NCBI GenBank assembly: GCA_008508345.1
Contig: QNGE01000115.1
Location: 40,953 to 104,952, forward strand
Direction of reading: 5' to 3'
Source of the DNA: Paragonimus westermani
Lineage: Eukaryota > Platyhelminthes > Trematoda > Plagiorchiida > Troglotrematidae
DNA length: 64,000 nt
A program made the position numbers and the translations under genes. Shown one piece after another: positions 33,870-42,509 of this stretch. Below the pieces are notes generated by a model. That model was not told the DNA's origin. It saw nothing but the letters and a program-made list of their open reading frames with translations, and made no database searches. The first letter of the stretch is position 1. Each line of letters begins with the position of its first letter.

Positions 33870-36465
33870 TTATACGATATTCCACGAAGTGGTTGAGCAC
33901 CACGTAGCGACAAACCAATGATCCCAAATATTCAAAACAAGATTGGATCGTAATGCCACGGTACTCAACGGTTTCGACCGACAGATCGTTTCCGGGGAAT
34001 GGGTTACAATTTGCTGCTGAACGGGCCAAAAGAGCTGTTCTGAGCAGTCAACAGGTTCAAAACAATGTGAATGAGCCGAGCTCCAAAAAATGGGGGTGCA
34101 CGCACCACTCAAGTAAAGTACAAAGACCGCAAACTGGCTATTCGCACAGCCATCAACTTGACGTGACAAAACAAAGTCGTCTACGTCAAGGTCCAATTAA
34201 CGTCCAGAAACAGGGGAAGTTGAATGCAGAGGAGTGAATATTTAGGGGAATTGGGTTGGGTCGGATTTTCACATGATTTTAGTTCAGAAATTTGATACAA
34301 CGATCTCCCGGACAGTAGACATGGCAATTGTCCGGCTAACTTTACCGGATGATCCCACGATTAAGACTTCACTCCAAGTTCAAATCACCGGGAAATTGCT
34401 TAACAGTATTTTCGAAAATTGTTGGTCCAACAGATGGAGCCAGAGCGAACAAACAATGTTGACGGGTGTATTGAGACAAGTAATAAAATTGGATGGACAA
34501 TTTTTGTCAGCCATAAAAGTAGGTTGTGTGTGGGGGCGTTTTTTCGTTATAGATCAAGGACGACTGTCAACCATTCTTTCAGCTTACTAGATTGTTGAAT
34601 TGAAGTCTCTTGTCACTTTATTATGTGCACCTACGGTTCCGATCAGTTACAGTGTGCGGACGTGTACAGGGTTGTGTGCTAATGCTGTTGTCAAATGCAT
34701 ACCCGAAAATTCGAAGGTTCGGTTTTATGTTCAACAAAGAGAGAGAGAGAGCAAAAAGTTAGGGGTATGCAGACAGTTGGACTGAACTCGTAAGAACAGC
34801 TTGGAAATAAACTGTAATCTATTGTGCCTCACTGTACCTTGTGAATGTATCTTGAATTCTACAGTCAAGCGAATATCTGTCTGACTGAGACCTAACGGTA
34901 TAGCTTTTCATAATAATTTTCCACTAGACCTGACTTCCATGCACACAGGTTAACACTGGGACACTCAGTCAGTGCATCGTTTCTCGTAGCCACCATGGAC
35001 GCGCATGAATAACTTTGAAAAGTGAATGTGGTTCTTACGGGTAAGTTGTGATTCAACTCCTCTCCTAGCATGTCTAGACTCAGCACTGGACGACAGATGA
35101 AACAGCATTCGATCAACATAGTTATAAACGAAATTAAAAGTAAGGGAGGTTTGGCTGAAAAGCCTATGGAAATAAGGTGGTTGCAATAAATTGTGAGTTG
35201 TCTGACTTGAAATTAACCAAAATGCTCCACTGCTCAGTAAAAATGAACTGACATTCGTAAGTCCTCGAAATCAAAGTCGCTAACTACCGAATACTTCACA
35301 TGAGATAAACTTATCTCGTGATTCAGAACATCTGTCTGTTTGGGTATAAGTGCAAGCGAGGTATCGGCTACCCGAGTCCAGGGAAGTTACACGGAATAAA
35401 CGCTTTGGTTTACGAACAAAACTCGGGTTCACATTATTTGACAGCGACTGATTCCACCTCCGTTAAACCGTCCATTTATCTGTGACTATACATGTCAGTG
35501 GAATTTATAGCTAAGAATCCAATCTTAAATTCTCAGTGAGCTCCTTCGGCAACATAAACCTGAGGTATAGTTTAAATTAAAACAGGGCAGATCAGTGGCC
35601 TGGCAATTAGCTAGACCCCAGATTCAGAGAAAATTAATAGCTAACGTGTTGTGTACGCGTATTCAAACCGTCCGCCTCTACCACAGCTATGGGGATAATG
35701 TTGTTGTACATCTACCTAATCAGCAAGAACGTGAACCATGTCTTTGGGGTGGTCGAGCAGAGGCAGATATCTAATAAATTCACGATTGATGTGGAGGTGA
35801 ACGGATTATTGTAGCGCCTCGAGGTGAAAAATTACCGGCGTCTAGGTAGGTTGTAAAGGCGTTAGCTTTCATAAAGACACACGGACAGTTCAGTATGCCC
35901 AATTCTCTAGTTTGGCTCCTCAAAGCAAACTGGGGTTTGGTTCACTCCTTAAAATCATGCACCGTAACAGTCTGTTCGAAAGACTTATTGAAGTATTAGT
36001 TAGATTTTCCAACACGCGGTTACCAAGTTAGACGTGCATCTCAGTCGTCATATCAAACGAACAGTGCGCTATCAGCATCAGTGTGAAAAATGCGTTCATC
36101 ATGGTCATATTCAAAGAAAAGTTAACGAATGATCAAGCGGACCAGCGTTTGTACGAATCATTGAGCATGCATTCTTGTCTGCCTGTTTGACAGCCTGATT
36201 TCTCATTAGAATTAGCATTAAAGACAAAATTCACACTCATTACCGTCACTGCTAATGTAATCTTTCAGCTGCTGTCCTTGTTTATTAGGGTATATAGGAC
36301 AGGTTTCTAGAAGCCTGTTTGGTTAGATCAAAGGGCGCCATCCTGCTTGAATGAAAACCGGAGCAACAACTGCAGTCACTGTCGCTGTCTCGTTGACAGC
36401 GGTCATAAACTGAAAGTGTTCACAGCAGTTCAGTTTGCCCTCACGATTCTTCTCAAACGGTCCAG
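33870..36465. other. No gene seen
   Basis: Overlapping open frames of about 100 codons lie on opposite strands at 33870-34237 without recognisable domains. An AG-dinucleotide run lies near 34738-34752. Around 35380 the block TCCAGGGAAGTTAC recurs near 36594, inside the next inverted repeat. Confidence 0.5.
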
Positions 36466-36469
36466 GATA

Positions 36470-36698
36470 GATAAGCAGTGAATTTTGGCAACGATGGTAT
36501 CAGTTGATACTGGATGCGGGATAAGCTTGTGTTCCACGCCAGGATCAATTCCGTATTTGGGTTTAAGTCAGGATGAGTATTGACCACATGCATCCAGGGA
36601 AGTTACGGAGCCGTGAGGGAGTCGTTTTGTTAACAAAGCTGCGGTTTACGTCATCAAGTATCAACTGATACCATCATCGCCAAAATTCGCTGCTTATC
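36470..36698. repeat. Inverted repeat, 42-bp arms
   Basis: The arm 36470-36511 (GATAAGCAGTGAATTTTGGC...) is the reverse complement of 36657-36698 with three mismatches. The 145-bp spacer holds TCCAGGGAAGTTAC and AAGCTGCGGTTTACG, which resemble sequence at 35378-35415. Could be a small fold-back element. Confidence 0.85.
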
Positions 36699-36824
36699 GG
36701 GAGCGCATTTCCTTCCGTATCCGCGAAAATCAAATTGGTGTGGACTAATAATGCACCCGCTGACCTTGAAGTGCAATTTTCTCATTGGGCAATGGGCTAT
36801 CCCAGAGGGGTTGGAGAAAAGCAC

Positions 36825-38010
36825 ATATAAATACATTTATGTGCACATATAAGTGTACACACAAGTATGTATATACGTGTATATGTGTGTGAATACAAAT
36901 GTATATATGAATGAATGTGTATATATAAGTATATATATATATACTTATGTATATATATATATATTTGTATATATGTATATGGTTGTGTATAGTTGTATAC
37001 ATATAGATGAACACGTGTATATCTATATATAAGCATATATGTAAATATGTGTATATATTTATATGCACATGAACATGCATGTGCACAAAAATGTGTACAA
37101 CGTGATATATACATATATCACGTTGTACATATATATATATATATATATATGAATATCCGTATGTAAAATAATACGTATATATTTAAGAACATATATATGA
37201 ATATATACGTATACATATATATATATACATGTACATATATATTTCTACAGAAATATATATGGACATGTGTGTATATATATATGTATACGTATAGACGTGT
37301 ATGTACATATACTTACATATATATGTATATACTAAGCTGAATATACATATATATATTGTATATATACATATTATGTACGTGTAATCAGATAGCTGTACAT
37401 ATGTATACAGCTCTCTGATTATATGTATACAGATATATATATATATGCATACACATAAATGTGTGTGTATATAAACATATGACTATACATATATGTATAA
37501 TATATATATATCCATGCATATTTCTATACATACATATATATATTTGCATAGAAAGATGTATGGATATATATATGTATTTATATACGTATATATGGTCATA
37601 CATGTTGATATACACATATACCTGACTGTATATATATATAGCTATCTGTATACATGTATTCAGACAGCTGTACATATATATATACTAAGCTATGTATATA
37701 TATACAAACCTACGTATATATATATATACGTGGGTATATGTATGTACATATATGTGTACATATATATATATCCGTATATATTTCTGTAGAAATATATATG
37801 TATATATATATATATCTACGCACATACGTACTGATATATATGTATGTAAATATATGCACATCACTTTGCATACGGAAATTCATATGTACATATATCACGT
37901 TGTACACATTTATGTATGTTTATATATATAGACACACACGTGTTCATCTATACATATATAAAAATATACATAAAAATATGTATACAAATATATATATGAT
38001 TATATATACA
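36825..38010. repeat. TA/CA-rich quasi-palindrome of about 1 kb
   Basis: Almost entirely alternating pyrimidine-purine (TA, CA, TG) with many nested palindromes. Matching inverted blocks lie symmetrically about a centre near 37.5 kb: 37088-37108 pairs perfectly with 37891-37911. ATAGATGAACACGTGT near 37003 pairs with its complement near 37935. The TTTCTACAGAAA region near 37240 pairs with the one near 37780. A tighter local palindrome has 17-bp arms at 37094-37110 and 37113-37129. The long frames here on both strands (Tyr/Ile/His-rich) are by-products of the repeat. Confidence 0.85.
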
Positions 38011-38218
38011 TAGTCTGGTACACCCACAGAGGAACCACTGAAGGAAGACTTAATGAACCTCACTGGACTAACGGCAGTAAGCACTGGAAATCGGTTCGAA
38101 AGTGGACGCACACATGAGCATAGCTCGTGAAACCATTTCGTGGGTGGCCCTGAATAAGGCCATGGGTTCTTTCACATTACGCCTGATAGCGCCGTTTCTT
38201 CATAATCCTGCCGGATGG

Positions 38219-38893
38219 TCACGTGATGTCCACGTTGTCGCAGTCTACGCAGGTGTAGACTGGTTCAGAATCGTTGTAGTTGGCACAGTAGTGGTGGTAC
38301 CAACCTGAACACTGACTGCACTGTACCCAGTTCACGGCGTCGTCGTCCACGTCCACGGGATCTTCTTTTTAGAAGCAAATCTACCAAACATTGTTGTCTA
38401 CAGGCTTTGAGGCACGCTGCTTATCAAAAGTCTTCCTGACTTTCGTTTTGAACTGCCTTAGCGTATCCTTAGCAACTCGTCTAATACGAGCTGTCTCCAT
38501 GGGATCACCAATGACTACAATCTCCGGCAAATCCTGGTCAATCACATGACTTTCAGGTTTAGACTTCCTGCGCGTGCTAGAGACAAACGGTTGTTCTATG
38601 GAAGCTGCGGGCATCAGGCTTAACTCATCTGACATGCATCCAATCTTACTTGTGGACGACATTTCTGTAGCACACCTTGGGGCATGCGTTGTGGGGAAGG
38701 CGCTGCATGTAGAGATATTTGAGTTCACTACCAAGCTTTTCCTGAATAACGGAACCCGTCTTCTACTAACCCCTTCGGGGACAAAAGAGGAGGATTCATA
38801 CCATTCCCTACTGTTGTCCAATGTTTCATCCGACCATAAGTTGTCGAACGATGCTCGGCCGCTTATCTGCACGACCTCCCTGGCTGTCTACGC
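38219..38893 (-). pseudogene. C-terminal part of a PHD-finger protein, broken
   Basis: A minus-strand frame of 163 codons (38381-38872) is Ser-rich, then basic (RIRRVAKDTLRQFKTKVRKT). Two stop codons (TAG, TAA) interrupt it. The same frame then reads VNWVQCSQCSGWYHHYCANY and later TCVDCD, ending at 38219. The pattern W..C..C..WYH..C...C..C is the second half of a PHD zinc finger. C-terminal PHD fingers of this type occur in integrase-containing transposon-derived proteins such as KRBA2-like ones, so a mobile origin is likely but unproven. The 5' side is cut off by the PLE boundary at 38880. A 21-base intron instead of the two stops is improbable. Confidence 0.55.
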
Positions 38894-39360
38894 GTTTCAG
38901 TAACACTGCCACTCTCCGGTTACACGGACTGCTGTACCCATTTAGGTAAATGTTCCTTCATTCTGGAGCTCAAGCATCTCTCGGTTCTGCCTATGTAGCG
39001 TTCTCCGCAGTTACATACAAATTGGTAAACACAATGTGAAGTGGCGCCGATAGGCTGATCTCCTTTGACTGAAGGCACTGGTAGCTTCTGAGTCCGAGCG
39101 ATTACACGGAGTTCAGCTGCATTGAACGTTCGTTTAATTGAGTTTCTTAATCGCTGGGTTGTTTGGTGCATGACAAAATCACCCCTAAATGGCAGCTCTA
39201 TGTAGACTCTCTTTTTCTCTACAGTGACCACCTCTTTGGGTGGTACTTTTTGTCTACTGTGCCTACCTATGAACCTTCTGGGGGTAACCATTTGATTGTA
39301 GGACTGACGTAATCAGATCTAGTTCCTCCGCGAGGCTGTCGGGCGTAAAGATTCACCATG
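38880..39360. repeat. Left arm of a 481-bp inverted repeat
   Basis: Reverse complement of 41679-42159 over its full length. By eye only two mismatches appear, both near the outer end. It contains the PLE endonuclease N-terminal half. Confidence 0.95.
38920..39291 (-). pseudogene. PLE linker and GIY-YIG domain, C-terminally truncated
   Basis: The frame contains KKRVYIELPFRGDFVMHQTT, a linker, then CVYQFVCNCGERYIGRTERC and SSRMKEHLPKWV: the conserved pre-endonuclease block and GIY-YIG core. It stops at the same TAA as the identical plus-strand copy at 41748. The rest of the domain, with the catalytic Glu, is missing because the homology ends at 38880. It lies downstream of, and in the same orientation as, the RT at 39530-41671. 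Together they form one PLE: N-terminal region, RT, endonuclease. Confidence 0.85.
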
Positions 39361-39471
39361 TTCCTGTGAACAGTGTATTTACTAGTTTCTGAGGATTGGG
39401 AACAGTGGTGGTGTTGTTCGTAGCTCGGGTTGATGGTTTTGGTATATATGCATATATATACGCTGAAACAC

Positions 39472-39519
39472 TTACGCACTGATGATGTCACCTCGCCTGG
39501 TGATGAAACGTTTGCAACC
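39472..39519 (+). ncRNA. Minimal hammerhead ribozyme, PLE type
   Basis: CTGATGA, stem II (GTCACC / GGTGAT), then GAAACGTT with a very short stem III (AC/GU) and a GTT cleavage triplet, and a short stem I (GCA / TGC). This matches the minimal type-I hammerheads described in Penelope-like elements. It is antisense to the PLE frames on either side, so it belongs to a separate inserted piece or to an inverted terminal repeat. Confidence 0.75.
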
Positions 39520-40139
39520 TAAATGCCAAGCTCGGCGAACATATCAATAACAAAGTATTTACTAGTGCTAGTTTGTATTGGATCGGTGTGAAACTGCTAA
39601 AGTTTAGGTATTGATCTGACCATGTGGGTTTCCTATAAACGATTCTTCTAACCGAGCCATCTTCCCGACGACTTATTAGGATATCTAGAAATGGCAGTCA
39701 GTTGCCGACCTCAAATTCACAACTGACGTTTAGATTAGGATAACTATTTAGACGTTGCACCAGGTTACCTATCATTTGTCTAGATCGACTGAAAATTAAT
39801 GTCATCTACGTAACGCTTGTATTATGACAAGATTTTTTATCTCTCTAGCTAGTTGTTGTTCGATTTTTAGCATGAAAAATCTACTAAGATGGGACCTAGT
39901 GGACTTCCAATGGCTACTCCATCTATTTGACGGTAGGACTGATCAAGAAAACGAAAATAAACCAAATCCCCGACTACTCATAAGTAATCTAAAATATCGT
40001 CTTGCAGGTATAATGAGATCAGTGATTTCGACGTGTCTTGGAAGTCCTAATCGCGGGGTTATCGATTGGAGACGATCGGGCAACCTGATCATTGCTCATA
40101 AGCAAGAGTGGTTGAGGGTTCAGGTTTGATAATTCGGTC

Positions 40140-40390
40140 GTGCCTAATGTGAGGTCAATGGCGCAGTGGTTAACACGGTTGCCTCATGATTGAAATGTCT
40201 GGAGTTCAAATCCGGGCGGTGGCAAGGATATGCACTACTGACGAACTCTAATGAGAGTGAAACTCGAGTCTGGTGCTTCTTTTCGAAAGAGGCTGGCTGG
40301 AATGTCTATCTGAATGCGAAGGCTGCGATCAAAAGTGAGTGGTGGTCAAATTGAAAATAAACCAAATCCCCGACTACTCATCAGTAAAAC
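40140..40390 (+). mobile_element. Hammerhead SINE, best-preserved copy
   Basis: A-box TGGCGCAGTGGTTAACACGG at 40159-40178, B-box GAGTTCAAATCC at 40202-40213, hammerhead, body (GAAAGAGGCTGGCTGG), and tail AAACCAAATCCCCGACTACT. It sits inside the PLE reverse transcriptase, antisense to it, between FRFTDE and motif B. The last 30 or so bases of the tail recur just upstream at 39953-39985, as a long duplication or a second SINE end. Confidence 0.9.
40232..40276 (+). ncRNA. Hammerhead ribozyme, type I, intact core
   Basis: Stem I is GCACTA / TGGTGC with one G-U wobble. The core is CTGACGA. Stem II is ACTCT, loop AATG, AGAGT, fully paired. Then GAAA, self-complementary stem III ACTCGAGT, and the GTC cleavage triplet. 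All invariant positions are present, so the RNA is predicted to self-cleave after position 40270. Confidence 0.9.
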
Positions 40391-41677
40391 GAAAACTGAC
40401 ATTCTCAGTACAGAGTAGCAAAGTTTCCTTCAGTATGTTGGTAGGAAGTGGCAACGAAGTGTGACTCATTTCCACGAGCTCACAAATGTAGTCATTCGTT
40501 TCATGCAGCGGGACATTTGTGAAAAATGACTGAACATCTATAGAGCACATCTGTTTGTTAGCAAAATTGATTCTGTCCAGGTCACTGATCACTTCAAAGG
40601 AATCTTTGATGGAGTATGTCTGAAATTTCTGTTTTACTGGGGTTAGAATAGTGACCAGTCAGCGTGCTAATTTGTGGTAAGGTGAGTTTGTCATTGCCAA
40701 AATTGGCCTAAGCGGCATCCCAGACTGGTGAGTCTTTGGTAGGCCGTAAATTTGAGGTGTTGACGATCCGCACGGCTTAAGAGACTTATACGCTACCTCG
40801 TAATTATTATCCGCAACTGCAAGAGCAGCTGAAGATGTCTTCCTATGCGGTCCTCTATTTCGCCAATGTTGTCCACTCTCTCTATTCACCGAAACTTTGC
40901 TTGGCCATTCAATATTGATAACATCTTCTGCACATACGCATCCTTGTCTAGAATGACGGTCCCAGAGCCCTTACCAGGCCTCAGTATAACCACGTTTTTC
41001 GACTTAAGTTCTCTTAACGATCGCAGGTATTGCCTCGTGATAACACACCGACTATTGATTGGAGTCCTGGTAGACCCACAAGCTGTAACGGTGAAATTAG
41101 TCTTTAACCAACCTAGGTTGTCAGCACTAGTTGGTCGAAGATCAGACAACTGATCCATAAGATTCTCAAACTGCGCTTCAACGCAAATACGATCAGCCTT
41201 ACGTGATGGTATTTTATGATCAAGACCTAAGGCTAACGCTTCTAGTTGCAACAAATTCAACTGTACTGACGAACAGTTCAACATGTACTTACTGGGATCC
41301 GGCGGAATTGGTTCTACACCGTGCTTCGTACGTGACTTTCGCAACCGATTGATGTAATTCCTCTTCGTGCGATCAATAATTTTCTTACAGAACAGTGTGA
41401 AAATGATACGAGAGCAAAGTGTCAAATTTTCGACGACGGATAAAAGGCGGCAATGTTTCTGACTCAAATCAGCCAGCCGCATTTGAGCAGTCTCAATGTG
41501 GGCAGTCGCAATAAGTCTGAGGCTATTGTTGGTCACCTTCAGTTTGTTCTTCCTTAGGAGCCGGAGGAACTGATAAGGATATCGACCTTGCTGTGTGCAT
41601 TCATTGAGAAAATATATTTTCACAAGTTCACGAGCAATCTTGCATCTCAAACTGGCCACACGACGCAGCAATCGGCA

Positions 41678-41678
41678 N
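41678..41678. other. Single undetermined base at a repeat boundary
   Basis: One N exactly between the start of the minus-strand PLE and the right arm of the inverted repeat. It may mark a contig join. Confidence 0.95.
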
Positions 41679-42159
41679 CATGGTGAATCTTTACGCCCGA
41701 CAGCCTCGCGGAGGAACTAGATCTGATTACGTCAGTCCTACAATCAAATGGTTACCCCCAGAAGGTTCATAGGTAGGCACAGTAGACAAAAAGTACCACC
41801 CAAAGAGGTGGTCACTGTAGAGAAAAAGAGAGTCTACATAGAGCTGCCATTTAGGGGTGATTTTGTCATGCACCAAACAACCCAGCGATTAAGAAACTCA
41901 ATTAAACGAACGTTCAATGCAGCTGAACTCCGTGTAATCGCTCGGACTCAGAAGCTACCAGTGCCTTCAGTCAAAGGAGATCAGCCTATCGGCGCCACTT
42001 CACATTGTGTTTACCAATTTGTATGTAACTGCGGAGAACGCTACATAGGCAGAACCGAGAGATGCTTGAGCTCCAGAATGAAGGAACATTTACCTAAATG
42101 GGTACAGCAGTCCGTGTAACCGGAGAGTGGCAGTGTTGCTGAAACGCGTAAACAGCCAG
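41679..42159. repeat. Right arm of the 481-bp inverted repeat
   Basis: Reverse complement of 38880-39360. After 42159 this copy continues into the rest of the PLE endonuclease, whereas the left copy changes to the PHD pseudogene. Confidence 0.95.
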
Positions 42160-42350
42160 TTTCCTCAGTCGCTAGACACGTCCTGACAACCGGTCATGCT
42201 ATCGATCCATCTTTTGCATTCAGAATCCTGTTGCATCATTCTAACGCGAGATTCTTACGGTTTGCTGAAGCAGTTGCAATTAATCGACTCAAACCAGCTC
42301 TCTGTGTTCAGAAACAACTGTTCGTGAACGTGACCCTTTCCTGGACTTAA
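41748..42350 (+). pseudogene. PLE GIY-YIG endonuclease, full C-terminus, one nonsense stop
   Basis: Same frame as the left copy (KKRVYIELPFRGD, CVYQFVCNCGERYIGRTERC, KEHLPKWV). An in-frame TAA lies at 42117-42119, and then the frame continues uninterrupted: PVSSVARHVLTTGHAIDPSF, RFLRFAEAVAINRLKPALCV, ending at TAA 42348. Only that one stop separates it from a complete endonuclease region, and the Arg of GRT and the Glu of AEAVAI are both present. The 3' tail is shared with the copy at 12.2 kb to about 42505. The RT that should precede it is absent; a minus-strand PLE start lies there instead. Confidence 0.85.
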
Positions 42351-42509
42351 TGATTTATCCTAACCCGCTTATTGATTATCCACCCCTCAATTCGTTTGTT
42401 ATAAAAAAGCCCATCCATGTTATTGTAAATTTGGTACTGGTGAGTCAATACGAAATGCTTGCATCTCCCAGTTTTTGTGTTCTAACTGCTTTGTTGAAAC
42501 TGTTCTAGG

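Larger units (their letters stand above)
39530..41671 (-). pseudogene. Penelope-like element N-terminal region and RT, interrupted by a SINE
   Basis: Read on the minus strand: an N-terminal 261-codon frame (41671-40886) with the PLE-typical block NVVILRPGKGSGTVILDKDA. After a frameshift come IYGLPKTHQSGMPLRPILAM (40659-40889) and CSIDVQSFFTNVPLHET with the motif A Asp (about 40500). FRFTDE then runs into the inserted SINE at 40375. Beyond it are [22 protein letters not shown] motif B (39870-39930, frameshifted), KRYVDDINFQ with the motif C Asp pair (39797-39815), and LISRREDGSV / YRKPTWSDQYLNF (39600-39690). It is the most complete PLE in the window but cannot be translated. It starts next to the single N at 41678. 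Confidence 0.85.

Noticed and set aside
36745..38013. Several overlapping Tyr/Ile/His-rich open frames of 80-119 codons on both strands
   Set aside because: They are translations of the TA/CA-rich quasi-palindrome and have the composition expected from it in every frame.
38008..38110. GIY-YIG-like WYTHRGTTEGRLNEPH frame after the quasi-palindrome
   Set aside because: It loosely resembles YIGRTTRRLSER but lacks the Cys pair upstream and the downstream blocks.
38574..38903. 109-codon plus-strand frame opposite the PHD pseudogene
   Set aside because: Antisense shadow of the minus-strand frame, which alone continues into a zinc finger.
40159..40230. Functional tRNA gene
   Set aside because: A- and B-boxes are present, but the arms do not form a convincing cloverleaf and the sequence runs directly into the SINE ribozyme and body. 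The same applies to 26500-26560 and 27330-27410.
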